Shown piece by piece: positions 1 through 11,613 of a DNA stretch of 64,000 bases. A program made the position numbers and the translations under genes. The notes beneath the pieces are model-generated. The model was not told the origin of the DNA and searched no databases. It saw nothing but the letters and a program-made list of their open reading frames with translations. Numbering within the stretch: the stretch's first letter is position 1; each line of letters starts with the position of its first letter. The stretch comes from Acholoe squamosa (lineage: Eukaryota; Annelida; Polychaeta; Phyllodocida; Polynoidae): assembly GCA_949317995.1 (NCBI GenBank), contig OX439042.1, positions 16,905,174 through 16,969,173 on the forward strand, given 5' to 3'.

Positions 1-431
1 ACAAAGATGGCCGACACACATGGAAAACAACAAAATTGGGTAGTTGAGGTGTCCCAATGGTCACTAACATCCATCTATAACTTTTGAAGATCAAAATTGA
101 CCACATATAACCTGGAGCCCTGTGTTTCCGAAAACCAAGATGGCCGATACACATGGAAAACAATAAAATTAGGTACTTGAGGTGTCCCAATGGTCACTAA
201 CATGCATCTGATAACTTTTGAAGATCGAAGTTGACCATATATGCCTGGATCCCTGTGTTTCCTAAAACAAAGATGGCCGACATATATGGAGAACAATAAA
301 ATTAGCTAGTTGAGGTGTCCCAATGGTCACTAACATCCATCTGATAACTTTTGAAGATTAAAATTGACAATATATGAGCTGGATCCCTGTGTTTCCTAAA
401 ACAAAGATGGCCGACACACATGGAAAACAAC
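1..431. repeat. 133-bp satellite, 3.2 units, open at left edge
   Basis: The phrase acaaagatggccgacacaca recurs at 1, 134, 267 and 401, giving a period of 133-134 bp. Each unit also carries a phrase on tcccaatggtcactaacatc. Units differ by scattered substitutions, so the array is not newly homogenised. It breaks off after about 30 bases of the fourth unit and presumably continues left of the window. Each unit has AAGATGGCCGAC, which resembles a YY1 site; whether that matters is unknown. Confidence 0.9.
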
Positions 432-516
432 TAGGAGGCGTGTATTTGATGGATTAAGGAAATCAGTTAAGCATGGCATAGCCGTGGTGATTTATTTTGT
501 CATGGTTAATTATAAT

Positions 517-1570
517 GCTTAAAGTGTGCATCAATGTAGCAGGTCACCCATAAAGGGTTAATTGTGCATCAATGCATCATGCCATCCATAAAGGGTTAAG
601 TGTGCACCAATGCATCATGCCATCCCTAAAGGGTTAAGTGTAAATCAATGTATCATGCCACCCATGAAGGGTTAAATGTGCATCAATGCATCATGCAATC
701 TATAAAGGGTTAAGTGTGCATCAATGCATCATGCCATCCCTCAAGGGTTAAGTGTGCATCAATGCATCATGCCATCTATAAAGGGTTAAGTGTGCATCAA
801 TACATCCCTAAAGGGTTAAGTGTGCATCAATGCATCATGCTATTCATGAAGGGTTAAGTGTGCATCAATGCATCATGCCATCTATAAAGGGTTAATGTGC
901 ATCAATGCATCATGCTATCCATAAAGGTCTAAGTGTGCACCAATGCATCATGATATCCATAAAGGGTTAAGTGTGCATCAATGCATCATGCAATCTACAA
1001 AGGGTTAAGTGTGCATCAATACATCCATAAAGGGTTAAGAGTGCATCGATGCATCATGCAATCTACAAAGGGTTAAGTGTGCATCAATACATCTATAAAG
1101 GGTTAAGTGTGCATCAATGCATCATGCCATTCATAAAGGGTTAAGTGTGCATCAATGCATCATGCCATCTATAAAGGGTTAAGTGTGAATCAATGCATCA
1201 TGCTATCCATAAAGGTCTAAGTGTGCACCAATGCATCATGCCATCCATAAAGGTTTAATTGTGCATCAATGCATCATGCTATCCCTAAAGGTTAAGTGTG
1301 CATCAATGCATCATGCCATCTATAAAGGGTTAAGTGTGCATCAATACATCCCTAAGGGGTTAAGTGTGCATCAATGTATCATGCTATCCCTAAAGGGTTA
1401 AGTGTGCATCAATGCATCATGCCATCTATAAAGGGTTAAGTGTGCATCAATACATCCCTAAGGGGTTAAGTGTGCATCAATACATCATGCTATCCATAAA
1501 GGTCTAAGTGTGCATCAATGCATCATGCCATCCATAAAGGTTTAAATGTGCATCAATTCATCATGCCACT
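517..1570. repeat. 38-bp minisatellite, about 30 units
   Basis: The unit reads aaagggttaagtgtgcatca followed by atgcatcatgccatctat. Many units are full length; a shorter variant lacks the gcatcatgcca part. Neighbouring units share higher-order variants (ccat, ctat, tccc at the end), as expected from local duplication. The unit joins an AAGGGTTAA end to a GCATCAATGCATCATGCC interior, and both pieces also occur in the dispersed TTAACCC...GGGTTAA family seen throughout this window. Confidence 0.92.
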
Positions 1571-2032
1571 TAAAACTCCTAAAAAAGTGCATCATTATGT
1601 GTACATGTATATGTGTACATGTATACATAAATACACATGTAGGTGGCCTTTAGTGGGTTAATAGTCAGTGGTGCTGAGAAACGCACCACCAGCAGAAGAG
1701 AACCACATGGTGCTGGGGGAGGTGGTGCCAGGCAGGTATGGGGCCACCCCAGGAGCACAGCCACCACCACCATTCAGAGGTGGGTGGGGGGGGGCTCTAT
1801 ATACTATATACCATGGCTCTGCCTGGTGTCCAGGGCTACCACCACTGTCCCCAGGGTCTACAATAACAGGTCCACCAACACCACCACTGCCACCACTTCT
1901 ATGCTTGACTGATTTGCAGATTTTAATCCAGGTATAGGCATACTCAATACTGTACCTATGAGAGGATTATACATGGAGAGCGAGGAAGCACCACTATGAC
2001 AGCTTGTATTTAAGAATGGGTCCCCTCCTATA

Positions 2033-2058
2033 GCCGTTCATTCTTAAGAATGAACGGC
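2033..2058. repeat. Perfect 26-bp palindrome
   Basis: The half site GCCGTTCATTCTT is followed directly by its exact reverse complement. Outside it, gtcccctc on the left and gagggac on the right extend the inverted repeat with a short interruption, for about 50 bp in all. No target-site duplication is evident. It could be a small foldback relic or a dimeric protein site. Confidence 0.8.
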
Positions 2059-2761
2059 AATGAGGGACGTTATTATACCTGGGCAATATTTGTTGATAAT
2101 ACTGCACTTCCCACACCCTAATTCACATGTCCTCATATACACAATCTAAAAGAGATGTAGTCGAAATAACGGTGAAATCCCCGTCCCCAAGTTGCCAGAG
2201 ATCCATCATTATTTTCACGCAGATTGCTCGTACCATTGTGTAAAGTGTACTGCTTCATTGTAGAAACTAAACTTCTTCACCACAACGCAAATATAGTGGT
2301 TCATTGTTTAATTTTACGAGAATCCCTGGTAGATTCAACATTTATTTCTTAGTGTGCAGAACCTGTGCTTAGTCAACTATTGGCTGAATATGCTTCGGCC
2401 AGTCGGCAGTGGGGGTGGAAGGTCAATAATGTCATACAGCAAGACCATATCAATCACTGCCATGTAGACGCTACATGCCAACTTGGCACATATAACCGAA
2501 ACCATGTAAGCACAGATGATGTAAACCTGCAGTATGATTTACTTCTACATTAGCCCCACGTCCTCTCTATCGACTAGCGTTAGTCTGTGGGCCGTGCTTA
2601 GGGTCCTTGGGTCGTGTTTTCCTAGCGATATTTATGCCTGTGTTTGAAGGGTCTTTAACCCCTTATAAGTTAAGTACAGCACAGTTATTGAGTGCATGGT
2701 GCTGACCCTATCTGACAGTATTAAAGCTCGAGGTGTTGATATGATGCATGAGTGCAGCCAA

Positions 2762-3094
2762 CCCACTGAACAGGACTCGTGTTAGGAACATTCACAACTT
2801 AGGCAAGGAGAACGTGATTTTCCCTGGAAATTTGGATGCGCCAGAACATCTTATACTCGAGAAAAAAAACATGTCCAGTTCCTGGGAATATCCCGAGTCT
2901 TTCCTCAGAATATCCAGAGTCTTTCCTAAGAAATTCCCAAGCCATTCTTGAGATCTAGACTAGAGAACTTTCTCGAGTATAAGATGTTATAGCGTGTCCA
3001 AATTTCCAGGGAAAATCACGTTCTCTATTCTTGTTGTATTCACAAGTCGGGATCGGGAAATTCCTGATAAATTCTCGAGATCTTGTTCAGTGGG
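2762..3094. mobile_element. Foldback element with long inverted repeats
   Basis: The outer arms are cccactgaacag at 2762 and its near reverse complement ending at 3094. The inner arms span about 2808-2863 and 2969-3025, start with gagaacgtgattttccctgg and end at ctcgagaaa, with roughly nine in ten bases pairing. The right arm has about 30 extra bases. The centre holds two copies of a tcccgagtctttcct-like phrase. There is no coding capacity, so this is a non-autonomous foldback or MITE relic. No clear target-site duplication was found. Confidence 0.8.
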
Positions 3095-3159
3095 AATGCA
3101 GGAAGACTTACCACAGCTGTATCTATGCACCCTGAAGGCCAAGGGCCATACGTCATGGA

Positions 3160-4055
3160 TGCACCTTGTTGATTAAAAACCCTTTACAGTTATTATCTGC
3201 CCACTCCCAATGCCACTATACGGGTCCCTCGCCCTTACATGCTCCGCAGATGTTGCCCTTATTCAAACTCTCCCATTCGCCCCAGCACAGAGGCCGTTGA
3301 GGCTATGAACCTAGGCAAGGAAGTGTCTTCAGCAGACACATGGAGGAGGGTTTCCTTATTTACTCCACCTCACCTACTCCAGTACGCTCACTTTAACATT
3401 CACTAATCACTGTAGGACCCTGGAGCACTCAGACAGACAAACCGACCATTATTAATTTTCCCTTCCAGGGTTCCCTTCCTTGATACTCACTAAGGATAAC
3501 CTAAGAACATGAGCCCTACATCGTTTATCAGTGTAGTTATCAGCCAGGTAGAGAGCTTTTCTGACGTGTACTTACAACGTGTGTTACAGTAATGGCAAAG
3601 TTAATCTTCACATCAAAGGCAGCGAACAACACTTGTGATTCTCTAGTCGCTAGCTCTCGACCACAACAAACTCTTCCCCATCATATGACAAGTCAAATGT
3701 ATGGTGAAGTGGATCTAGGGGCCCTAAGAGAAGACGTTGAGGGGATCTCATACACCCTTTTCCCACACAACGGTAGGGTTCACCAACGCTGGGTGTGAGC
3801 AGGACTTGAACAGTAAACAGCTCATCCACTTGCTCAGTGAACTGTACACCACAATATGTGTGTACCCAGCTGCTCCCCGCACTACAACCATAAGGACGTG
3901 GTAGAGATAGTCATTCAGCAGCACCCAAAACACTTTAAGTACATGTTAATGTTGTAAACAACACAGCCTACCTACCTAATCACTGACATGGAATCCCAGG
4001 CACCTGATCCCATTGCCTTATAGCTTCTTCTTAACTACGTAAACGTCACGTTGAG
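3160..4055. other. Intergenic or intronic sequence, no supported feature
   Basis: The sequence is mixed and mostly unique. Short open frames in several phases lack recognisable domains or convincing splice flanks. A minus-strand donor-like gtaagt lies just to the left, at 3106-3111. Confidence 0.4.
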
Positions 4056-4059
4056 CTTA

Positions 4060-4200
4060 AAACTTCATGTAGTAGTCATGATGCATGGATGCAATCTTAG
4101 TGAGAAACGCACTAGTGATGCATTTACGCATCATGATGACTCTGATACACTCCCAAGCATGATGCCCGTGAGCACACATGCCAGCGTAAGTTTGGACCAT
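4060..4200. repeat. piggyBac-like MITE relic (copy 1)
   Basis: Contains catgatgcatggatgcaatc, then a GTGAG...CTCAC-like core, then gcatttacgcatcatgatga and a second catgatgccc block. The termini are not preserved. It is recognised only by matching the order of motifs in the better copies at 13375 and 25024. Confidence 0.55.
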
Positions 4201-4314
4201 TTTGACGACAAATAAACGTGAAAATGAAGGCATCCTGCGGCCAATGGGGGGCAACCACTGCATACTATTGGCTAATTGTGTTTGTGTCTTCACAGAAACG
4301 TCTGAGCAGTTGGT

Positions 4315-4789
4315 GAGCTGCTCCTGGACTAGTCTACAGTCCCACACAGTAAAAACACACTATTTGCTAACCTGGACTGGGCACTGAGCTGAATGCCAAA
4401 TCCTTCATTGGGTCAATATTTAAACTGTTCACTGAATCACTCAAGAGCTGCTCAGTGAGAGCTCAGGCAGTTTTAGGAACAGCCAACAATTCTCTCAGTA
4501 GATTAACTACAATCTCCCTTTAAAAAGAATACTATTTCAAGAGACTTGTTCTCAGAATGAAAGCACTTGCACCGAATACTTCCAGAAGAAGTGTACAGTT
4601 GAACAAAAGTCCAAAAATCTTCTTCCCTTTAAAAAGAATAGCATCTTAAGAGACTTACTCTCAGACTTATAGCACCTAGCACTTAATACGTCCAAAATAA
4701 GTGTACAGTTAAAGTCCAAATACCTTCGCTCAAGTACTTAGAGACCTGGAGCTGAGTGAGCAGTTCAGGAAGAGCTCGCTGAGCTGCTC
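4315..4789. repeat. Cluster of GAGCWGCTC palindromes
   Basis: Exact 9-mers lie at 4315-4323, 4445-4453 and 4781-4789, with several one-mismatch relatives (gagcagttc, gagctcgctgagctgctcg) between 4746 and 4800. The segment also has two similar stretches around 4500-4560 and 4612-4670 sharing ccctttaaaaagaata and agagactt. The stretch is therefore partly a diverged duplication. Confidence 0.6.
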
Positions 4790-4829
4790 GTTGTGTGAGC
4801 AGTCACCTGTAAAAATCTCTAGTTAACTC

Positions 4830-5130
4830 GTTTCCGACAGAATGATGCAGCAAAACGCCATGTTCCTTTGTTCTCATGACACATCAACAGGGTGGTTATG
4901 AGAAGTCAGCCAGCCAGCACCACAAAAGTCTGTCATGCCAACCCTGGCTTTTATTCAACAGTGTATTAATGACCTTCGGGATGACGCATAGATGCAGAAC
5001 TAGTAAATTGCTCACCAGGGCTGCACTCATACCTATACTGACAAAGGGGCAAAGTGATTCACTATACATGCATGGAAAGGATGAGCATAGAACGTTCAAG
5101 CACAAACCCTAGATTAGAACCCCTTAACAT
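4830..5130. repeat. piggyBac-like MITE relic (copy 2)
   Basis: Shows the family phrases gccatgttcctttgttctca, gatgcagaactagtaaattg and ctcaccagggctgcactcat in the expected order. A stretch of unrelated sequence interrupts it, and neither TTAA end is intact. Confidence 0.55.
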
Positions 5131-5134
5131 ATCG

Positions 5135-6079
5135 TTAGGAACGGTATATTATGTCATGGCTGATACACTCATTACTATAGAGTAGAACTACTCACGTCGT
5201 ATTCAGTGGGGGGATGGAATACAATGTGCTCGTATTCAATGGCTTTTGTTTAAGTCGTCATTTTGAAAATTGTACAGAGCTAGCCATTAGTGCCAAGGCT
5301 GTTTAGTTTCGCACGGAAATATATGTTTCTAAGCATGCAGATTCCTTTTCAATTTGCTTAAAAATGTCATAACATAATAGTATTAACCAAAATATATTGG
5401 ATTTTGTACAGAGTACTTCTTGCTACTCTGCGTAACGCTGAATGCGAAACTGAGCATGACCACTACCAACAGCTAGCTTTGTTCAAAACTCAAAATGGCG
5501 GGTTGAGAAGACGCAGGGACATTGAAACTGAGTAAAGAGCGTTGTGTTTCTTTATCTAAAAGCAAATTTACCCTGTATGCCATGACATAAATGCAAATGT
5601 CAATTCCCATGGACTATTTTGGCATCATATTCACCGAGGTGAGGCTGTCTGTATTCAACGACTCCTTATAGACAGACATGACCAGCAAGAACTATGGTCA
5701 TTGACATTTGCGTATGTACTATATTGAAAATACATGAATTCAGATAAAACCCCTTTTTGAATACGCCAGGTGGTGCTTAAAGGTTTAAACTGCTGCTGGT
5801 AAGATGAGCGGTACATTGGGTATATTCTCAGTGCCTCCCAGCCTCCTGTCTGCTCAGGTTACATCAATAGGCCTCCTGTACTGCCACTGTGATTAGTACT
5901 AGTATTACCTGCACCTCCCGTGACTAGTCATTCTCTGTATTACTGATGTGCTTCATACCTATTCCTATTCCTGACAAGAAAAGGCTGGTATTTACTATAT
6001 CTATTAATAAATGCTGAACTTCTCATGGATGGGCATAAATAGGCCCACTTTACACAGACATGACCAGCAAGGACTATGG
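5135..6079. other. AT-rich spacer with one duplicated phrase
   Basis: No gene is seen. The phrase acagacatgaccagcaag occurs at about 5672 and again at about 6055, so the region holds pieces of at least one diverged repeat. The sequences cgtattcagtgggg near 5195 and ccctttttgaatacg near 5750 could be worn ends of a TIR element, but this is weak. Confidence 0.35.
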
Positions 6080-6540
6080 CTGACATTTTCAACAAGAAAA
6101 ATGTGGCAAAATGTGACGTCACCAATGACGTCATAGGTCACAGGGAGAAAACCGAAAACATTATGGAGTTGCTACGGTCGCTACGCTCTCAACCGCTGAC
6201 GCTGCTTGCAACTTCAAAAAACTAAGGGAGTGATCATTTTTTAACAACGGGGGGGGGGGGGGGCTGGTGGGATTGCGAACCCCCTCGGGAGGCAAAAATC
6301 GTGTGCGAACGCGCCCTTTAAACCTATAGTAACACGTGGGCTTTTTCGCTGAAAACAGGTGAAATTTATTTGACCCCCCCCCCCTAGTCAAGGGGGCAAA
6401 AAAATTCTGACCCCCATGGTCAAGGGGTTGAAAAAATTCTGACCCCCCCTCAAACCCACCAGCCCCCCCTGTTGTTAAAAAATGATCACTCCCTAAATTC
6501 CTGCCAGTTAATACAAAAGGCACCGTATGAGTGTAGACCA
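6080..6540 (+). repeat. Dispersed repeat with paired CRE sites (copy 1), split
   Basis: It begins near aaaaatgtggcaaaatgtga and carries two exact TGACGTCA sites, at 6114-6121 and 6126-6133. It continues through ggagttgctacggtcgctac to gcttgcaacttcaaaaaac. A TIR element at 6223-6496 interrupts it, and matching sequence resumes at taatacaaaaggcaccgtat. The second copy is at 39.67-40.08 kb. Confidence 0.75.
6223..6496. mobile_element. TIR element with poly-G/C arms
   Basis: The terminal inverted repeats read taagggagtgatcatttttt then aacaac and a G run on the left, and the mirror ending gatcactccctaa on the right, about 38 bp each. The inner part has two tandem copies of an aaaaattctgaccccc phrase. 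It sits inside the CRE repeat, which resumes on its far side, so the insertion is younger than that repeat. No transposase is present. Confidence 0.85.
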
Positions 6541-6655
6541 AACCACAGTAACCGCATATATTCAGAGGAGCATGTACAGGTTCATCATCAGGTCTATTTC
6601 CCAGTTAGAGGTCTGTGAATTACCATGTGTATTGTACATACATAAGGCCCCAGAC

Positions 6656-6865
6656 GGGTAAAATCGACAAGGGGACAAGGCCACTTCTTAAAATCGACAA
6701 GGGACACAGGGTTGAGAGACAAGGGACAAGGCATCTTTCTTAAAATCGACAAGGGACATGGGCTTAGAGACAAGGGACAAGGCCACTTCTTAAAATTGAC
6801 AATGGACATAGGATTGAGAGACAAGGGACAAGAACCATTTCTTAGAATCGACAATGGACATGGGA
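6656..6865. repeat. 51-bp tandem repeat, about 4 units
   Basis: The core phrases ttaaaatcgacaagggacat and gagacaagggacaagg alternate with a period of 51-52 bp (starts at about 6691, 6743, 6793 and 6845). The first unit is shortened to 30 bp. Polypurine bias on this strand produces meaningless open frames on the other strand. Confidence 0.88.
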
Positions 6866-7356
6866 CCCCCCTGTCTAGGGCCCTATACATATTGTGGTTC
6901 ATGACATTTAACACAGGTACATGCAAGAAGTCAATACCCCTACTACCAACACAACACCTATTAAAGGGCGACCTTTAGTTGTATGTCAACGGTCTGCAAT
7001 GAGCAGAATCCTGTACACATATGCGCAGAAAAGGTTACTCTATATGTTGTATTGGCTTGATTTATGATCTTGATTCATGATCGTGATTTATGATCATCAG
7101 GTAGTGGTATTTGTATGCAGAAACATTGAGGTACAATATGTATCAGGGGCACAGGGAGGGAGCAGCTGGAAAGGCTATAATGTGAGCTACTCGTGACTCC
7201 ATACCAATGTACCAAAATGCCTTCACTACCAGGAGTGGCTCAGTACTATATTGAGCAGCTCACTAACACCAGGAAACAAGCTGTATCCACCATGTACATA
7301 CATACACGTGGGCAGAATGTCAGACACGCCACCTGCCCGCCATCCAACTCAACTAT

Positions 7357-7445
7357 GACCTTTACACTCACTGCGCATGCCCCAAGATCAACTAGGTCAG
7401 GTCGGGCGTGCGCACACGCAACCAGCTGCGTGCGTGCCTGGTAAA
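7357..7445. promoter_or_regulatory. CpG-bearing block with NRF1-like motif
   Basis: This block is much richer in CpG than its surroundings. It includes actgcgcatgcccc (close to the NRF1 core GCGCATGCGC), gtgcgcacacgc and gctgcgtgcgtgcctgg. An AATAAA lies at about 7574 on the plus strand. No convincing first exon was found on either side, so a promoter role is a guess. Confidence 0.2.
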
Positions 7446-8379
7446 ATGTAAAGGAAGGTGGTTTTTGGGTTAAGTAGGAGAGTGTTTTCTGATGTTTTAT
7501 TGGGATCTTACTTTGGAAATTTAACGTGGATGAGTTTGTATTTTGAGGGATTCTATCGTAAATGAATGTCGTCAATAAAGGTTTCTTTTAGTATCTTGAC
7601 TGTTAATGGCTTGGAAGCAAGACTACGAATAAAACATAGTAATGCAGGATGACACAAATTATTTGTAATATCATATTGACATTCCAGTAGAACGGTTCAC
7701 AGTCGTTTTTACATTAACAGACCTGAAATAATTCCCATTCCTTTTAGCGTACATCTCAGACCATCTTCGGTTCTTATTCATTGGCATTACACTTAAAACA
7801 AATGCCCCACGGTTGGGAATAAGCCCACACACCGCCTGTATCTTGATAGGTGGTGATCAGGTGATAAAACCCCCTAAAAACACCATCAAACACAATTATT
7901 GGGGCTTAGCTCTTTTTGTAGCTCAGATTATACATGGCCATCCCTTGTGAAATGAGAAAAAAAAACTTGCGAGAGCACTATTCTTGGCGCTGTTCAATCT
8001 AAGAAACAACCATTTTTGTTCCATGGTTTGATCCCACAAAGGATAACCAAGATTGAGCAAGCTTATAATCAGTTAAGTATGGGGTGGCCTACCGGTAGTC
8101 CATGTCCCAGGAGGGAGCATTCGCCTGTCCTCTAGGATTCTATACCCCAGATTAAAATCTTAATCAAGGCATACATTAAATGCCCCAATATCTAAAAATG
8201 GCAGGATTTATGTCATACTTTCACTGGTTTGAGCAGTATCCATCAGTCGTGTCTCAATGTGCACGGGGGGGGGCGAGGGTCAGGGCTGACCATTTACACT
8301 TCAATCTCCGTCTCCTAAAGATATTGCCTTATATGATTACCTACCCTGCCTTTGATGACCGCATGTCTGTAGCCGTCCT

Positions 8380-8428
8380 TTAACCCTCATCATGATTTTT
8401 ATGTATCATCCAACCCTTCAAGGGTTAA
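8380..8428. repeat. 49-bp internally deleted TTAA...TTAA element
   Basis: It is bounded by ttaaccctcatcatgat on the left and cccttcaagggttaa on the right. It looks like a minimal deletion derivative of the piggyBac-like family: both TTAA-CCCT ends are kept and nearly all of the interior is lost. Confidence 0.6.
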
Positions 8429-8639
8429 AAGGAGCTAATACTGTACCACAGAGAGACAGGATGAATGTCGCTTTCTAAAGAAGCCCCCCCCCCCTACACC
8501 CGTCACCCCTACCTTCCACCTTGCTCACACAGACCCGCCATGTGCTGCCTACCTTCAGATGTCTCCCTCTCATATCCGGGTCTAAACTTAACCATCTAAG
8601 CATCACACCGTCATAGAATTCTTAAATACAGTATGATCT

Positions 8640-8775
8640 TTTCTCATCATGATCTATGGATGCAATTATGACACGTCACTCACCAGTAATGCAGTATGTT
8701 ATCAAGGCTCTGCATGATGCAGTGATACAGGTTCACCGGGGTACCATGTAGCCTTTAAAGGGTCGTTAAAGCTAT
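8640..8775. repeat. piggyBac-like MITE relic (copy 3)
   Basis: Contains catgatctatggatgcaatt, then gtcactcaccagtaatgcag, gcatgatgcagtgatacagg and the right end gcctttaaagggtcgttaa. The hairpin core is degraded, but the right terminus is readable. Confidence 0.6.
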
Positions 8776-9520
8776 TGCGTTTGATACCCATATAGAAAAA
8801 GAAGGTACCTGTGAGACTGTAGAGTCCAATTCCGAAAGAGAAACCTAACTTATACCCAGAATCTTCGCACAATTCTCTGGCTGTAGGCTTTTCTCATAAA
8901 ATTTCGAGGTGAGATTGCCTCCAATCAAACCCCTGTCAATCCTATTTTGGAGCATGGGTTTGTCCTATCCAGACATGTTCATGTAATTCTTTATTTTAGG
9001 AAAGAAGGTAGGACAATTCTGGCCAACTGCTTTCAGGAATCTTAATTTATCATCATTAGAAACGTGCTAGATGTCATACAGGAATACCTGCAAGTGCAGG
9101 AAATGGTGTCAACGCAGCTCATGTATTCTGTCACCCTCAAATGAAACACAACATGTAGGTGTCATGTTATGATGTTAGTAAAGCCTGTAAGCTGTCACTA
9201 TCAACACCTAAATATCTCAACACCCACATAACTGTCAACAAGGAGAAGCGTTATTTTCTGACAGTGTCAACCACTCTGTCAACATTAATTTGTAGCCTAA
9301 TATGGGGAAAAGGGTGCTTTGCCATAAATCATTTTTTCGCTCAACGACTGTCAATTATGACCCCTTGGTTGTCATCCCAGAAGTCAAAGATAGAGGTTTC
9401 TTTGAGTGTGCGACTTAACAGGTGCCTAGCCTAATGTCTGTAGGGTGTGTTGCTATGAATGTCCATTTCCATCAGGTCAGGACTGTTTTATTACTCACAG
9501 TACCGCTTATCCAACTTTAG
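8776..9520. other. No supported feature
   Basis: Unique-looking AT-rich sequence with scattered stops in all frames. An open frame at 9159-9434 has no recognisable domain and no splice context. Confidence 0.35.
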
Positions 9521-9530
9521 ATGAGGCACC

Positions 9531-9575
9531 CATCACTTACCTGTAAAAAATCGACAAGAAACAATTATTAGAAAG
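9531..9575 (-). other. Possible recursive splice site (zero-length exon)
   Basis: Read on the minus strand, a branch-like ttctaat is followed by a pyrimidine tract (ttgtttcttgtcgattttt). Then comes acag joined directly to gtaagtgatg, with the junction between 9541 and 9540. An acceptor fused to a strong donor is the layout of ratchet points in long introns. A similar site lies at 44528/44529 on the same strand. It could also be a normal acceptor whose exon happens to begin GTAAGT, or chance. Confidence 0.4.
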
Positions 9576-11095
9576 GCAATGTCATGTATTTTGGTGAAAA
9601 ATTGTTCTAACTTTTATCAACATTTTTATCAATTAAGCTACACAAGAAAGAGGGAAATGTGAAGTAAATGCTTATAAATACTGCAATCCTCAGCCTCTCT
9701 CCAAGAAGAATTGCAACCTCTTCCAATATAATGCTTATTTGCATTTTAACCAGTATCTACATTGAGACTCCAGCTTTAAGTGCGTAGTTGAGAATATGAT
9801 AAGAAGTGACTTGGCCATTAACCAGATTCTGTTTGCTCATTAAAAGCTTGATTATTCCCTAATTAACGGGAATGTTCTGGGTAAATAGGATGCCTACCCT
9901 GGTATTTGTCCTGGCAGTCATGAGGGGGACCCAGGAGGAGGATGGAATAAACACCCAGCATTAAGTTAGTATGCGGCCAGCCAGGCGGCAGGGCGATAAC
10001 AACAACATGCCCCATCCTGGGACAAATCAACAGATCACTCTCTCACAGCTCACTTTAATTACCCAGAACACAATTCAATTCATTACAGAGTCAACTCACG
10101 CCAAAAAGGGGGTTTAATCTGAAAGATCAACAATTCATCCTGTCCTGCAATAGTAGGTTTCTTTGGGCTAATTCCTGCTGAACTAATCAGGCAAACCCAA
10201 CTCTTTTCCTTTGTACATTTTAAGAATGAATTGGGCCATAACCTTTAATCATGACAGTGTTTTAACTCTTATGGGAATAGATGTGAATGGGTGGGGCCCT
10301 TTTCTGAGATGGGATGCCATTGGATAGTTTGGATGATGTAATGTTTACTAGAAGCTTTACAAACTCTTACAGCAAAAAGGCTGACATTTCAGTATAAAAT
10401 CATTTATGTTGATTTATCTGAGCCGTTTAATCCCTAATCTCTGAAAAAAAAAAACATAAAACATGTTTTACAAGTTCACTAATATCTGATTAGTGCATTT
10501 TTCAGGATTTCGGCAAAACATTCTGAGATGAATAGCTCACTCTTTCTTGCTGACTATCATCAGTGACCCATGCAGTATCAGCCAGTGGTAGACAGTGTGT
10601 TAAGAGGAATGTGATGGGGAGCAAACCAAATGCATAATGACCACACCACACAACCTGTTCCCAATATTCTTACCACCGACTATAGATCAACATAGCAGGG
10701 AAGGGGCTACTTCAGTGGTGTGTTTTTTTTGCTAAAGCTTTTGCGTTTTTATTACATATATAATTACTACTGGCAAGAACCGAAGTCATGCACTTTTGAT
10801 TTACCCTTTTCATATTGTAATTATAACCCTCGTGAATATACCGATGTCAGATACTTACAAATTTGTGCAGACATCACCTTTTTCAAGTACTGTGCTATTA
10901 GAAACTCAAAGGGATGCAAACTGTGAACTGTGCCATAGAAAGTTAGGCTCCCTTGTAACTTAGGGCTCTAGTCCTTAACACACCTGAGGTGGTCCACATT
11001 AACACAGGAAGCTGGTGACAGAGCCTACTACCATGAAGCAGAACACTGTACAACCTCACACGTCTCCATCATAACGCCCTGTGTGGTTCAGCAAC
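9576..11095. other. AT-rich non-coding stretch
   Basis: No repeats with clear ends, no RNA genes and no convincing exons were seen. The open frame at 10720-10926 is AT-driven. Confidence 0.35.
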
Positions 11096-11099
11096 CATA

Positions 11100-11215
11100 C
11101 TTTGTAAACTGCCTTTAAGCCTTTGCGTACTGCATCGTGCATTAAAGCAGTATGCTCACCCATTGTCATGATGTATTAATGCCCACACTAAAAGGCTAAC
11201 ATGATGGGTGAATGC
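11100..11215. repeat. piggyBac-like MITE fragment (copy 4)
   Basis: A short stretch with gcatcgtgcattaaagcagt, ctcacccattgtcatgatgt and attaatgcccacac. It is heavily decayed and placed in the family by motif order only. Confidence 0.35.
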
Positions 11216-11613
11216 AGCCCAGGCCAATTTCTTGCTGGGGCATGATGCTAACCCAATTGGGTTCACTGCATGTATTCAGCCCTGGAGAGTAGACTTGCCA
11301 AAGCTCTATTTTAGGCACCAGGGCGACAGATGAATATGAATCTGGAAGCATGATGATGTCCCTAAAGGGATGGGAGTGGGAGAGCTGACCCACATCCAGA
11401 CTAACGGAAAACACCGCTAGGAGTGATCGATCACTAGCTGGGCCGCTTTGACCACCAGGCCTCTACTTGGTCGTGCAATCTGCACAGCCATAGCCTGGTA
11501 ACGCTTGGTTTGTGCTACCCGCAGATGGGCTGTTTTAGCCTGCAGTGATAGCCCACCCAGTCGCACGCAGTACTACACAGACATGGGTTGTAATAGCCCG
11601 AATAGTAAGAGAT

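Noticed and set aside
517-1570. CRISPR array
   Set aside because: Regular repeats, but there are no unique spacers; the whole 38-bp unit repeats, in a clearly eukaryotic sequence without cas genes.
517-1570. Telomeric repeat
   Set aside because: GGGTTA occurs once per 38-bp unit but never as consecutive TTAGGG units.
3112-3156. Minus-strand 15-codon exon ending GTG|GTAAGT
   Set aside because: The donor is good, but the ATG context is weak, no acceptor is visible and the length is too short to support.
6161-6541. 126-codon open frame on the minus strand
   Set aside because: It lies within the poly-G/C TIR element and reads its poly-purine arms.
7246-7575. 109-codon minus-strand frame over the CpG-bearing block
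   Set aside because: Half of it is CA/CG alternating sequence; no domain, splice signal or matching promoter position.
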